DNA from: Salipiger profundus
Lineage (GTDB): Bacteria; Pseudomonadota; Alphaproteobacteria; Rhodobacterales; Rhodobacteraceae
Direction: 5' to 3'
Assembly (NCBI RefSeq): GCF_001969385.1
Contig: NZ_CP014796.1
Coordinates: forward strand, 2,063,501-2,127,500
DNA: 64,000 nt
A model generated the notes under the pieces. The model searched no databases, was not told where the DNA came from, and was given only the letters and a program-made list of their open reading frames with translations. This document shows, one piece after another, positions 29,066 to 38,193 of the stretch (within the stretch, counting starts at the first letter, position 1; every line of letters starts with the position of its first letter). Position numbers and translations under genes: made by a program.

Positions 29066-29473
29066 ATGCTGCGCAAGACCGGGATCCTCGTCCTCGCCCT
29101 CGGCAGTCTCGCCGCGCCGCTGCAGGCGGCCGAGCATTACGTGCTGATGATGGGGATCGGCTATTTCCCCGACCAGATCTATCCCGACGTCGGCGACACC
29201 GTCCGCTTCGTGAATGAATCCGACCTGCCGATGTCCGCCGTGGCGACCGATCAGAGCTGGAGCACCGGGCTGCTTCTGCCCGCGGGCCAGACTGTCATCA
29301 CCGTGGCCGAGGGCATGACGCAGACGTTCGGCGATCTCCTGACCGAAGGCAGCCTTGCCACCGGGGTGATCGACTATACCTCGGAACCGCCGCTCGATCT
29401 CGAACGCAACCTCGAGCGCAACCACGAGGCCAGCTACGTGGCCGATCCGGTTCCGGACACGACGCAGAACTGA
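29066..29473 (+). CDS. Small exported cupredoxin-like protein without obvious copper ligands
   Basis: A 135-residue protein with a Sec signal peptide (MLRKTGILVLALGSLAAPLQ, cleavage after QAA). The mature part has a cupredoxin look: GYFPDQIYPDVGDTVRFVNES parallels the F-x-P-x-x-x-x-x-x-GDTVxxxN block of plastocyanins. The His that normally follows is replaced (NESDLPMSA), and the C-terminal Cys-x-x-x-x-His-x-x-x-x-Met loop is absent, so type 1 copper binding looks lost. The C-terminal 30 residues are acidic with many Asn and Arg. A good GAAGGAG ribosome binding site precedes the ATG. Function unknown. Confidence 0.7.
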   Translation: MLRKTGILVLALGSLAAPLQAAEHYVLMMGIGYFPDQIYPDVGDTVRFVNESDLPMSAVATDQSWSTGLLLPAGQTVITVAEGMTQTFGDLLTEGSLATGVIDYTSEPPLDLERNLERNHEASYVADPVPDTTQN

Positions 29474-29491
29474 CGCCGGGCCGGCGGCGGC

Positions 29492-30151
29492 TCAGAGCGG
29501 CTCGATGAGCTGCGGGCCGCTGGCGCGGTTAGAGTTGACCTCGGTGCTCACGCGGTGAAAGCGCAGCATCCCCTCGGGCGCGGGCTGCATGAGCCGTGCC
29601 GCGCCATGGCCTTCCTCGCCGAGCCAGAGCCCCCAGTCCGCAGGCGCAAGCACCACCGGCATCCGGTGGTGGATCTTCTCCATCTCGCCCGCCGCGCCCG
29701 TGGTGACGATGGCGCAGGTGCGGAGCTGCTGGCCGTCGTGCTCCCAGTCCTGCCAGATGCCGGCGAGGGCCAGAACCTCGCCCTCGGCCGGCGCGATGAA
29801 CCACGGCAGGCGGTTGCCGTCGGCGTCCTTGGTCCATTCGTAGAACCCGCTCGCGGGGATCAGGCAGCGCCGGGCGCGGGCGGCGTCGCGAAAGGCCGGT
29901 TTCTCGGCAATGCTCTCGGCGCGGGCGTTGATCAGCAGCGGGCCGTCGGTCGGGGTCTTGTACCAGTGCGGCAGGAAGCCCCAGCGCATCGCCGACAGGC
30001 TGCGCTGCCCGTCGCCGCTGCGCACCGTGTGCACCGCCGTCGTCGGGCAGACGTTGAAGTTCGGAACCTCGGGCAGGTCGTTCGCGGGCGCGGCCTCGAA
30101 GATCCGGGTCATGGCCTCGTGGGCCAGCGTGATCGCGTAGCGCCCGCACAT
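29492..30151 (-). CDS. SRAP-domain protein (YedK / HMCES family)
   Basis: This 219-residue SOS-response-associated peptidase family protein begins MCGRYA; after Met removal Cys2 is the nucleophile that forms a thiazolidine crosslink with abasic sites in single-stranded DNA. Other invariant blocks are SAMRWGFLPHWY, INARAESIAEKPAFRDA, RRCLIPASGFYEWTKD and the active-site His in IHHRMPVVL. The family shields abasic sites from error-prone repair. Its start codon lies 4 bp beyond the stop of the enoyl-CoA hydratase-like gene, so it is the last gene of that leftward run. Confidence 0.95.
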   Translation of the reverse strand: MCGRYAITLAHEAMTRIFEAAPANDLPEVPNFNVCPTTAVHTVRSGDGQRSLSAMRWGFLPHWYKTPTDGPLLINARAESIAEKPAFRDAARARRCLIPASGFYEWTKDADGNRLPWFIAPAEGEVLALAGIWQDWEHDGQQLRTCAIVTTGAAGEMEKIHHRMPVVLAPADWGLWLGEEGHGAARLMQPAPEGMLRFHRVSTEVNSNRASGPQLIEPL

Positions 30152-30155
30152 GGCG

Positions 30156-30767
30156 CTAGCGGATCAGCGCCTTGATCGCCCGCGCGTTGGCGGGATCGGC
30201 TTCCATCGTGTCGGCGGCAAGGGCGCGGGCCTCGGGAAGAAGTGCCTCCGGCGTCTCGACCACGCGGTCGATCAGACCCCAGGTCATCGCCTCCTCGACA
30301 GGGATCTTCTGGCCTGCCATGAGGATCATCTTGGCCCGTGCCGGGCCGACCAGCGCCGAAAGCCGCACGGGGTCCGAGGGTTGCGGCAGGAAGCCGAGCT
30401 TCATCACCGGGTAGAACACCTTGGCGCCGGGCACCGAGATGCGCAGGTCGCAGGCCAGCGCCATGCCCATGGCGCCCCCCGCGACGGTGCCGTTGAGCGC
30501 GCAGATCGTGAGCCCGGGCAGCCGGGCCAGCGCGCCAGACAGCCGCTCCCAGAGCGGCGAGGTGGCAAGGCCCGCGCGGGCCGCCTCGAGGTCGGCCCCG
30601 GCCGAGAACACCTTGCCCACCCCGGTCAGCACCAGCACCTGCGCGTCGCGCGCGGCCTCGGCGATCTCGCAGAGTTTCTCGAGCATCTCGGGCGTCAGCG
30701 AATTGGCCTTGTCCGGACGGTCGATGACCGCCATCCAGTAGCCCTCGTCCCGTTCGAGCGAGATCAT
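30156..30767 (-). CDS. Enoyl-CoA hydratase/isomerase family protein
   Basis: At 203 residues this is short for a crotonase-fold enzyme (usually about 260) but it keeps the core. VIDRPDKANSLTPEML is the first CoA-binding strand, LTGVGKVFSAGADLEAAR the first oxyanion-hole block, and GTVAGGAMGMALACDLRIS the second. The C-terminal helix region is abbreviated. The acidic catalytic residues of classical hydratases are not all evident, so isomerase or another crotonase activity is possible. The start at 30767 overlaps the SDR stop by 4 bp. The longer frame running upstream through other genes is spurious. Confidence 0.85.
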   Translation of the reverse strand: MISLERDEGYWMAVIDRPDKANSLTPEMLEKLCEIAEAARDAQVLVLTGVGKVFSAGADLEAARAGLATSPLWERLSGALARLPGLTICALNGTVAGGAMGMALACDLRISVPGAKVFYPVMKLGFLPQPSDPVRLSALVGPARAKMILMAGQKIPVEEAMTWGLIDRVVETPEALLPEARALAADTMEADPANARAIKALIR

Positions 30768-31513
30768 GCGACGCCGACCGTCTTGCGGATGTCCTCGTCG
30801 CGCAGCGAGATCTCGCCGCCGAGGAAGCGGTCGGCTTCCGAGTTGCACATCCACAGCAGGGTCTGCGCGACCCACTCGGGCGGGATGTGATCGGACCAGT
30901 CGAGCTCGCTGACGGCGTTGACGCCGCTCGCCTTGATGGTGCGCTGCATGTCGGTCGCCACGGTGCCGGGGGACAGCGACATCGCGCGGATGCCCTTGTC
31001 GCGGTATTCCTCGTCGGCGGCGCGGGTGAGCATCAGCGCGCCCGCCTTCGACGTGCAATAGGCCGACCAGCCCTCGAGCGGGCGCTGGGCGGCGCCGGAG
31101 CCGATGGTCAGGATCGTTCCGCCGCCGGCCTCTTCCATGACCGGCAGCGCGGCGCGCATGCCGTGGTAGACGCCCTTGATGTTGATGTCGATCAGCGCAT
31201 CCCAGTCCGCCGGATCGCTCGCCCCGAGCGGCGCGATGGGGTCGATCACGCCGGCATTGTTGACGAGGATGTCGAGCGAGCCGAAGGCCCGCAGGCAGTT
31301 CTGTACCGCCTGCTCGACTTCCCAGTAGCGCGAGATCTCGCAGGGGATGGCGACGGCGGCGGGGCCGATCTCGCCGGCGAGATCGGCGATGGCATCGCGG
31401 CTGCGGGCCACCAGCGCCACCTTGGCGCCGGCCTCGGCAAAGGCCCGGGCGGTGGCGGCGCCGATGCCCCGGCTTGCGCCGGTAATGAGCGCGGTTTTCC
31501 CTGTCAGGTCCAT
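30764..31513 (-). CDS. SDR-family NAD(P)-dependent oxidoreductase
   Basis: This 249-residue classical short-chain dehydrogenase/reductase has the cofactor motif ALITGASRGIGAATARAFAEAG (TGxxxGIG). The NNAG motif is ILVNNAGVI, and the catalytic Ser is followed by YCTSK (Tyr-x-x-x-Lys) in GWSAYCTSKAGAL. The post-catalytic block is MSLSPGTVATDM. The start MDLTGKTALITG at 31513 is chosen over a much longer upstream frame that lacks similarity. It is coupled by ATGA overlap to the enoyl-CoA hydratase-like gene, suggesting a shared role in acyl-CoA or hydroxy-acid metabolism; the substrate is unknown. Confidence 0.92.
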   Translation of the reverse strand: MDLTGKTALITGASRGIGAATARAFAEAGAKVALVARSRDAIADLAGEIGPAAVAIPCEISRYWEVEQAVQNCLRAFGSLDILVNNAGVIDPIAPLGASDPADWDALIDINIKGVYHGMRAALPVMEEAGGGTILTIGSGAAQRPLEGWSAYCTSKAGALMLTRAADEEYRDKGIRAMSLSPGTVATDMQRTIKASGVNAVSELDWSDHIPPEWVAQTLLWMCNSEADRFLGGEISLRDEDIRKTVGVA

Positions 31514-31643
31514 GGGCTGCCTCGTTTTTTCGATTCTCCTCCTTGGTAAAGGCCGGAATACCACCGGTCCAGCCTCTTGACCCCGCCCGAGCGGGGGCAG
31601 AAGCTTTGGGCAAACTATGTCCGTACGAAGGAAGGGGCACATC

Positions 31644-33182
31644 ATGCGGTTCGCGAACCAGACGGCAACATTCGGGGTGGCGGCGCTGCTGGCGGCGCAG
31701 CCCGCCATGGCCGATGTCACGCCCCAGCAGGTCTGGGACGACCTCGATGCCTACCTGCAGAGCTTCGGCTACGAGGTCTCGGCGACGGAGAGCATGGCCG
31801 GCGACACGCTGACCGTCTCGGACCTGAGCCTGCGGCTGGCGATTCCCGACGCCAACGGCGGCCTGTCGATGGCGATGGAGCAGATGACCTTCACCGACAC
31901 CGGCGACGGGTCGGTGCGTGTCGATCTGCCGCAGTCCATCCCGATCTCGGTCGATGTGGCGCCAGAGGACGAGGAGTCGATGCAGATGGTGATCGACCAT
32001 GGGCTCGAAGGCTTCTCGATGCTCGTGTCGGGATCGCCCGGCGACATGACCTATGACTACGAGGCCACGCGGATGACGCTGGCGCTGGGCAGCCTGACCG
32101 TCGACGGCGAGGACATCCCGCGCAGCGCGGCGCGGGCGACCCTTTCGGCCGGCCCGGTCGACGGCGAGACGCAGGTCACCGTGACCGGTGAGCAGCGTCA
32201 CATCGTGCAGACCGCCTCGCTGGGCGAGCTTGCATACGACATCTTCGGGCGCGATCCCGAGGTCGATGGCGACAGCGAGAACAGCGGCATGTTCAAGGGC
32301 TCGATGAGCGGCTTCGCCATCGAAAGCGATTCCACCGTTCCGATGGGGCTCGACACGAGCGACATGCCGGCACTCCTGGAGGCGGGCTTCTCGGTCAGTG
32401 GTCGCATGAGCTACGACGCGAGCGAGAGCCAGTTCTCGGGTACCGAGGATGGCAAGGCGACGACCGGGGAATCGTCGAGCGAGGGTGGCAGCTTCGAGTT
32501 CGCGCTCTCGCCGGACGGGGTGCGCTACGCGACCAGCGCGCAGGCGCTGAACATCTCGATGACGACGCCGGAGTTCCCGTTTCCGCTCAGTGCCGAGATG
32601 GACGAGATGGGGCTCTCTTTTTCGGCGCCGCTCAGCAAGTCCGACGAGCCGCAGGATTTCTCGCTGGGGCTGACGCTGGCGGGGTTCACCACCAGCGACA
32701 TGATCTGGAACATCTTCGATCCGGGGCAGGTGCTGCCGCGCGATCCGGCCACCATCGCGCTCGATCTTACCGGCAAGGCGACGCCCTACATCGATTTCCT
32801 CGATCCCGAGCAGGTCGAGACGCTCGAGGGGGGTGACACCAAGCCGGGTGAGCTGAACGCGCTGACGCTCGAGAACCTGCAGGTCAAGGCGGTGGGCGCC
32901 GAGATCACCGGCAGCGGCGCCTTCACCTTCGACAACAGTGATCTCGAGACCTTCGACGGGATGCCGGCGCCGAGCGGTGCGATCGACCTCACCGTCGCGG
33001 GCGCCAACGGGCTGATCGACAGGCTGGTCGAAATGGGCTTCATCCCCGAAGAGCAGGCCATGGGCACGCGCATGATGATGAGCATGTTCGGCGTTCCGGG
33101 CTCCGAGCCCGACACGATGACCTCGAAGATCGAGGTGCGCGAGAACGGCCAGGTCTTCGCCAACGGCCAGCGCATCAAGTAA
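31644..33182 (+). CDS. DUF2125-family exported protein
   Basis: A 512-residue protein with signal peptide MRFANQTATFGVAALLAAQP (cleavage near AMA-DVTP). It consists of repeated beta-rich segments (LTVSDLSLRLAIPD, SVRVDLPQSIPISVD, ATRMTLALGSLTVDGED, SGTFTFDNSDLETF-like) and resembles the DUF2125 proteins of alphaproteobacteria, which are predicted periplasmic or envelope proteins of unknown function. It is strongly acidic. The start at 31644 follows GAAGGGG; the upstream ATG at 31617 would put charged residues ahead of the signal peptide. It is divergent from the SDR/ECH/SRAP run. Confidence 0.8.
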   Translation: MRFANQTATFGVAALLAAQPAMADVTPQQVWDDLDAYLQSFGYEVSATESMAGDTLTVSDLSLRLAIPDANGGLSMAMEQMTFTDTGDGSVRVDLPQSIPISVDVAPEDEESMQMVIDHGLEGFSMLVSGSPGDMTYDYEATRMTLALGSLTVDGEDIPRSAARATLSAGPVDGETQVTVTGEQRHIVQTASLGELAYDIFGRDPEVDGDSENSGMFKGSMSGFAIESDSTVPMGLDTSDMPALLEAGFSVSGRMSYDASESQFSGTEDGKATTGESSSEGGSFEFALSPDGVRYATSAQALNISMTTPEFPFPLSAEMDEMGLSFSAPLSKSDEPQDFSLGLTLAGFTTSDMIWNIFDPGQVLPRDPATIALDLTGKATPYIDFLDPEQVETLEGGDTKPGELNALTLENLQVKAVGAEITGSGAFTFDNSDLETFDGMPAPSGAIDLTVAGANGLIDRLVEMGFIPEEQAMGTRMMMSMFGVPGSEPDTMTSKIEVRENGQVFANGQRIK

Positions 33183-33208
33183 CGGCTCGCCTCGGCTGAA
33201 TGGCAATG

Positions 33209-33233
33209 GACCGGCGTCCTCGTGGCGCCGGTC
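33209..33233. terminator. Possible bidirectional terminator between convergent genes
   Basis: GACCGGCG and CGCCGGTC form an 8-bp stem around a 9-nt loop in the 69-bp gap between the convergent DUF2125 and SDR genes. There is no strong T tract (CTGTTCT follows), so the call is tentative. Confidence 0.4.
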
Positions 33234-33251
33234 CTGTTCTGTCGGAAGCCG

Positions 33252-34022
33252 TCAGGCGGGGTCCGAGACCCGGCCGCGCAGGGCCGGCAGGCCAACGCCG
33301 GTCGAGTCGAACCCGCCGTCGACCGCCAGCACCTGCCCGGTAACATAGGACGCCCGCTCGGACGCCAGGAACACGATGGCTTCGGCCAGCTCGCGCTCGG
33401 AGCCGTAGCGGTTCAGCGGGATCGCGTCGTGATAGGCGTCGATGATCTCCTGCGAATGCACCGCCATCGCGAGCTTGGTGCGCACCGGTCCCGGCGCTAC
33501 GCAGTTCACCCGTACGCCGACTTCGCCCAGCTCCGCGGCATACTGCTTGGTAAGCTGGATCACCGCGGCCTTCGAGGTGCCGTAGGCAACCCGCAGGGTC
33601 GAGGCGCGCAGCCCGCTGATCGAGGCGATGTTGACGATGGCGCCCCGGGTCGCGGCAAGCGCCTCGGTGCAGGCCTGGCTGCAGAGGAACACGCCGTCGA
33701 GATTGGTGGCCATCACCCTCCGCCACATGGCGAAGTCGCAGTCGCGGATCGGGCCGAACTCGGCGACGCCGGCGTTGTTGACCAGCGCGTCGAGCCGCCC
33801 GGCCCATGCGAGCGTGTCGCGCAGCATCGCGGCGACCTGATCGGGGTCCGACACGTCATGCGGCAGCGCCAGCAGGTCGGGCCGGGCGGCGGCCACCTCG
33901 TCGAGCGCGCCCCTGTCGCGGTCGACGATGACCACCTTCCAGCCTTCCTCGCGGAAGAGGTCCGCGCTGGCCAGCCCGATGCCCCGGGCCGCCCCGGTCA
34001 CGATCACGCATTTCTCGGTCAT
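33252..34022 (-). CDS. SDR-family NAD(P)-dependent oxidoreductase (second)
   Basis: This 256-residue classical SDR has the cofactor loop VIVTGAARGIGLASADLFREEG and the acidic end of strand 2 in VVIVDRD, which favours NAD(H). LVNNAGVAEFGPI is the NNAG block. The catalytic Ser/Tyr/Lys lie in NIASISGLRAST and VAYGTSKAAVIQL, and NCVAPGPVRTKL follows. The start MTEKC at 34022 has GGGAGGACAGGAG upstream and is preferred to the 19-codon longer version. It lies 87 bp downstream of the amidase on the same strand. Substrate unknown. Confidence 0.92.
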   Translation of the reverse strand: MTEKCVIVTGAARGIGLASADLFREEGWKVVIVDRDRGALDEVAAARPDLLALPHDVSDPDQVAAMLRDTLAWAGRLDALVNNAGVAEFGPIRDCDFAMWRRVMATNLDGVFLCSQACTEALAATRGAIVNIASISGLRASTLRVAYGTSKAAVIQLTKQYAAELGEVGVRVNCVAPGPVRTKLAMAVHSQEIIDAYHDAIPLNRYGSERELAEAIVFLASERASYVTGQVLAVDGGFDSTGVGLPALRGRVSDPA

Positions 34023-34109
34023 GGTCTCCTGTCCTCCCTGAAAACCCTCGGAAGGGTTCTGGCACGCGCGCCCCGTCAAGGGAAGCGCGCCGGGGAAGGG
34101 CAGGGGGGC

Positions 34110-35438
34110 TCAGGCCAGCGCAGCCTCGGCGGCGGCCCCGAGGCGCAGCAGCCGGTCCTCGGCGTTGGGCGGGCACATCAGCGAGATCCCGCAGGAAGGC
34201 AGCCCGGTCGGCAGGCTCAGGGCGCAGAGGCCCATGACATTGCCGACCCGCGTATTGCGCAGGGTAAGCAGGTTCTCGGTGACGTAGTATTCGCCCTGTT
34301 CCATGAGCTTTGCCAGGTTCGGGGGCAGGTTCGGGGCGGTGGGGCAGAGCACCGCGTCGAATTCCGCGGTCGCCGCGGCCCACGCGGCACGCGCGGCGGC
34401 CATGCGTTCGAGCGCACGCCAGTGCTCGGCGCCGTTGGCGTTGCGGCCCGCCGCGAAGCGCTCGCGGATCGGCGGGAACATCACGTCGGGATTGGCGTCG
34501 ATGGCCTCGCCCCAGTTGGCCCAGGCCTCGGTGGTGAAGAGCAGGCCCGCGTCGCCCATGGGCACGGCCAGTTCGGGCACGTCGAGGTCGACGATCTCGG
34601 CGCCGGCGTCGGCCAGCCGGTCGAGCGCCGTCGCGTAGGCCTTTGCGGGCTCGGGCCGCAGGTCGTCGAGCACGATGGTGGTCAGACGCGCGAACCGCCG
34701 TCCCTTCAGCGAAGCCCCCCTGAGGTCCGGTGCTGCGCGGCCTTCGAGCGCCGCGAAGACCAGCGCGGCGTCCTCGACGGTGCGGCAGAGCGGGCCCACC
34801 GTGTCGAAGGTCTTGGCCAACGGCACCACGCCGTCGAGCGACATCCGACCGGCGGTGGTCTTGAGCCCCACGAGGTCGTTCCACGCCGAGGGGATCCGCA
34901 CCGAGCCGCCGGTGTCCGAGCCGATCGCCGCCGGCGCCAGCCCGAAGGCCACCGAGGCCGCCGCGCCAGACGATGAGCCGCCGGGCACGGCGTCGGGGTC
35001 GTTGACCGAAGGCGGCGTCCCCGTCACCGGGTTGAGCCCCAGCCCCGAGAACGCGAGCTCGGACATGTGGGTCTTGCCGAGACAGACGAGGCCCATGGCT
35101 GTCGCCACCTTCAGCACCTCGGCATCGTCTTCGGGTATGCGGTTCTCGAGCAGCTTCGAGCCTGCCTCGGTCGCGACACCGGCGGTGTCGAAGAGATCCT
35201 TCCAACTTACCGGCACCCCGTCGAGCGGCGAGCGGCGCTGCCCGGCTGCGGCGCGCTTGCGGGCGGCCTCGGCCTCGGCCAGCGCGCGGTCCGGCGTCAG
35301 GCGGGCATAGATGCGGTCTGCCAGCGGGTGAGCCTCGATCTTGTCGAGAAAGGCCTGCGTCAGCGCGACGGGGTCGATCTCTCCGCTGCCGATGCCCCGC
35401 CCGAGATCCGCCGCGCTCAGTTCCGTCAAGTCGCTCAT
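34110..35438 (-). CDS. Amidase-signature family hydrolase
   Basis: This 442-residue amidase has the Ser-cisSer-Lys triad visible: Lys in GVPVSWKDLFDTAG near residue 75, the cis-Ser in the glycine/serine-rich GGSSSGAAASVAFGLAPAAI, and the nucleophile Ser in GSDTGGSVRIPSAW. The fold spans the whole protein, and the length is within the family range (GatA, nicotinamidase-type and indole-acetamide amidases). The substrate cannot be assigned, and the gene lies alone rather than with gatBC. The start MSDLTELSA at 35438 is 82 bp from the divergent UbiH-like gene; the longer frame overlaps that gene and is rejected. Confidence 0.9.
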   Translation of the reverse strand: MSDLTELSAADLGRGIGSGEIDPVALTQAFLDKIEAHPLADRIYARLTPDRALAEAEAARKRAAAGQRRSPLDGVPVSWKDLFDTAGVATEAGSKLLENRIPEDDAEVLKVATAMGLVCLGKTHMSELAFSGLGLNPVTGTPPSVNDPDAVPGGSSSGAAASVAFGLAPAAIGSDTGGSVRIPSAWNDLVGLKTTAGRMSLDGVVPLAKTFDTVGPLCRTVEDAALVFAALEGRAAPDLRGASLKGRRFARLTTIVLDDLRPEPAKAYATALDRLADAGAEIVDLDVPELAVPMGDAGLLFTTEAWANWGEAIDANPDVMFPPIRERFAAGRNANGAEHWRALERMAAARAAWAAATAEFDAVLCPTAPNLPPNLAKLMEQGEYYVTENLLTLRNTRVGNVMGLCALSLPTGLPSCGISLMCPPNAEDRLLRLGAAAEAALA

Positions 35439-35520
35439 GTCATGCCCTTTCCTGTTGGCGGCGACGGTAGCGGCAGCGCAGCGCATGGACAATCCCGGGC
35501 AGGGGCGCATATTTGCCCGC

Positions 35521-36738
35521 ATGGAACATGATTGCGATATCCTCATCGTCGGCGGTGGCCTCAACGGCCCGGCCCTTGCGCTCGCCGCGGCACAGGCCGG
35601 TCTGCGCAGCACCGTCATCGACGCGCTGCCCGACGACACCCGCGCCGGTGACGATTTCGACGGGCGGGGCTACGCGCTGGCGCTCGCCTCGGTTCGGATG
35701 CTGGCGAATCTCGGCCTCTGGGAGGAGCTTTCGGAGCACGCCCAGCCGATGCACGAGATCAAGGTCACCGACGGGCGCGTCGGCGAGGCGCGCGTGTTCC
35801 TCGGGTTGCATTTCGATTCGGCCGAGATCGAGGAAGGCCCGATGGGCCAGATGGTCGAGGACCGCTACCTGCGCCGCGCGCTCAAGACGGCGATGGACGC
35901 CTCGCCGCATGTGACCCAGCGCGCCGGCGAGACGGTGATCGCGCAGGAAGCCGGGCCGCATGGCGTGACCGTGACGCTGGCCGGGGGCGACGTGCTGCGC
36001 GCGCGACTGCTGGTGGGCGCCGACGGGCGCCGCAGCGGCACGGCCGCGCGGGCGGGCATCCGGCGCACTGGCTGGTCCTATGGCCAGACCGCGCTGGTCT
36101 GCGCCATCGCGCATGAAAAGCCGCACCACGGTGTCGCGCACCAGTTCTTCATGCCGCCGGGGCCGCTGGCGATCCTGCCGCTGCCGGGCAACCGCAGTTC
36201 GATCGTCTGGAGCGAGCGCGACGAGGCGGCCCGCGCGATCAATGCGCTGCCCGACGAGGCCTACCTCGACGTGCTGCGGCCGCGCTTCGGCGACTTCCTC
36301 GGAGACATCTCGCTGGCCGACCAGCGGTTCGCCTACCCGCTGAACCTGACGCTGGCGAATGCCTTCGTCGCGGAGCGGCTGGCGCTGGTGGGCGACGCGG
36401 CCCACGGGATGCATCCGATCGCGGGGCAGGGACTCAACGCCGGGCTGCGCGACGTGGCGGCTCTGGCCGACGTGCTGGGCCACGCGGTGCGCCGGGGCGA
36501 GGATTTCGCCTCGCCGCTGGTGCTCGAACGCTACCAGCAGTGGCGGCGCTTCGACACCGCCTCGCTCGCGGCGGCGACCGACCTGTTCAATCGGCTCTTC
36601 TCGAACGACAACCCGCTTCTGCGGCTCGGCCGCGACCTCGGGATGGCGGCGGTGAACGCGCTGCCCGGTCTGCGCCGCGGCTTCATCCGCGAGGCTGCCG
36701 GCATTTCCGGAGACCTGCCCGAGCTGATGCGCGGCTGA
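35521..36738 (+). CDS. UbiH/VisC-family FAD-dependent hydroxylase
   Basis: This 405-residue flavoprotein monooxygenase belongs to the UbiH/UbiF/UbiI/VisC group. Its FAD dinucleotide motif is ILIVGGGLNGPALALAAAQAG (GxGxxG, residues 7-27). The DG motif is LLVGADGRRSGTAA, and the second FAD block is RLALVGDAAHGMHPIAGQGL, then NAGLRDVAALADVL. These enzymes hydroxylate the aromatic ring of ubiquinone precursors; which carbon is not decidable here. The start at 35521 (MEHDCDILIVGGG) places the FAD motif correctly; the longer upstream frame overlaps the divergent amidase promoter. Confidence 0.92.
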   Translation: MEHDCDILIVGGGLNGPALALAAAQAGLRSTVIDALPDDTRAGDDFDGRGYALALASVRMLANLGLWEELSEHAQPMHEIKVTDGRVGEARVFLGLHFDSAEIEEGPMGQMVEDRYLRRALKTAMDASPHVTQRAGETVIAQEAGPHGVTVTLAGGDVLRARLLVGADGRRSGTAARAGIRRTGWSYGQTALVCAIAHEKPHHGVAHQFFMPPGPLAILPLPGNRSSIVWSERDEAARAINALPDEAYLDVLRPRFGDFLGDISLADQRFAYPLNLTLANAFVAERLALVGDAAHGMHPIAGQGLNAGLRDVAALADVLGHAVRRGEDFASPLVLERYQQWRRFDTASLAAATDLFNRLFSNDNPLLRLGRDLGMAAVNALPGLRRGFIREAAGISGDLPELMRG

Positions 36739-36992
36739 GGCCGGACCGGGGCAGGGCGAGGGCAGGGCGCACAGCCGCCGGCCCGCACATGGCGAAACGG
36801 CGGAAAATGCAACGCCAAAGGGGGCTTGCACGCTTTGCCGGCCCCCTGAGGCTTTCGCGCCACATCCCCGCTCCGCCGGATCACGGCGCTGGACGAGGCG
36901 CCGGCCAATCCCGTATCCTTCCGGCAAAACGGGGCGAAAACGACCCCGAAAAACATAAGCAGTACCACAGGCAGCCAAAGGCAGACTTGCCC

Positions 36993-38174
36993 ATGTTTCC
37001 CGAGCGGTTCTCGAACCTGCCGCCCTATGCGTTCCCGCGTCTGCGGGCGCTGCTCGACGCGCATGCGCCGGGCGGTCCGGTGACTCACATGTCGATCGGC
37101 GAGCCCAAGCACCCGTTTCCCGAGTGGGTGGGCGAGGTGCTGGCGGCCAACGTCGGGGGATTCGCGAAGTATCCGCCGAACGAGGGCACGCCCGAGTTGC
37201 AGGCGGCGATTGCCGACTGGATCGCGCGCCGCTACGGCGTGACGCTGGATCCGGGCACCTGCGTCGCGCCGCTGAACGGCACGCGCGAAGGGCTCTACAA
37301 CGCGGCGATGGCCCTCGGTCCCGAAACCAAGCGCGGCCAGCGGCCGACCGTGTTGATGCCGAATCCGTTCTACCAGGTCTACGCGGTCGCCGCGGCGTCG
37401 ATCGACGCCGAGCCGGTGTTCGTCAACGCGACCTCGGAAAGCGGGCATCTTCCCGATTACGAGAGCCTGCCCGGGGACATCCTCGACCGCGCGACGCTGT
37501 GCTACATCTGCTCGCCCGCGAATCCGCAGGGCGCCGCGGCCGACCGGGCCTACTGGACCCGGCTGATCAGGCTCGCGGAGAAGCATGATTTCCGTATCCT
37601 CGCCGACGAGTGCTACTCGGAAATCTACCGGGGCGAGGCGCCGGTGGGCGCGTTGCAGGTGGCGCATGAGATCGGCGCGGATCCCGAACGCGTGGTGATC
37701 TTCCATTCGCTGTCGAAGCGGTCGAACCTGCCCGGGCTCCGCTCGGGGTTCGTCGCCGGCGGACCGGAGTGCATTGCCCGTATCCGGCAACTGCGCGCCT
37801 ACGCCGGTGCCCCGCTGCCGCTGCCGATCCAGCGCGTCAGCGAGAGGGTCTGGGCCGACGAGGAGCACGTGGTCGAGAACCGGGCCCGCTACGCCGCGAA
37901 GTTCGAGATGGCCGACCGCATCTTCGCGGGCGTGCCGGGCTACGAGCCGCCGCAGGCGGGCTTCTTCCTCTGGCTGCCGGTCGAAGACGGCGAGGCGGCG
38001 GCGCTGAAGCTCTGGACCGAGACGGGCGTGCGGGTCCTGCCGGGGCTCTTCCTGTCGCGTGATACCGAAGCGGGCAACCCGGGGCGGGCGTTCATAAGGG
38101 TCGCGCTGGTGGCCCCCGAGGACGAGACCGAACAGGGACTCACGCGGATCCGTGACTGTCTCTATGAGCGATAA
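36993..38174 (+). CDS. dapC: Class I/II PLP aminotransferase, succinyldiaminopimelate-transaminase-like (DapC)
   Basis: This 393-residue fold-type I aminotransferase resembles the DapC group that makes N-succinyl-LL-diaminopimelate for lysine and peptidoglycan synthesis. It has [15 protein letters not shown] at the N-terminus, [45 protein letters not shown] and [15 protein letters not shown]. The PLP lysine is in [17 protein letters not shown] near residue 236, and the carboxylate-binding Arg is in FIRVALV. The start at 36993 ([12 protein letters not shown]) is family-like. Its 3' end approaches the ftsK start region, so co-transcription is likely. Confidence 0.85.
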   Translation: MFPERFSNLPPYAFPRLRALLDAHAPGGPVTHMSIGEPKHPFPEWVGEVLAANVGGFAKYPPNEGTPELQAAIADWIARRYGVTLDPGTCVAPLNGTREGLYNAAMALGPETKRGQRPTVLMPNPFYQVYAVAAASIDAEPVFVNATSESGHLPDYESLPGDILDRATLCYICSPANPQGAAADRAYWTRLIRLAEKHDFRILADECYSEIYRGEAPVGALQVAHEIGADPERVVIFHSLSKRSNLPGLRSGFVAGGPECIARIRQLRAYAGAPLPLPIQRVSERVWADEEHVVENRARYAAKFEMADRIFAGVPGYEPPQAGFFLWLPVEDGEAAALKLWTETGVRVLPGLFLSRDTEAGNPGRAFIRVALVAPEDETEQGLTRIRDCLYER

Positions 38175-38193
38175 GAAAAAGACGAGGCGAGCG

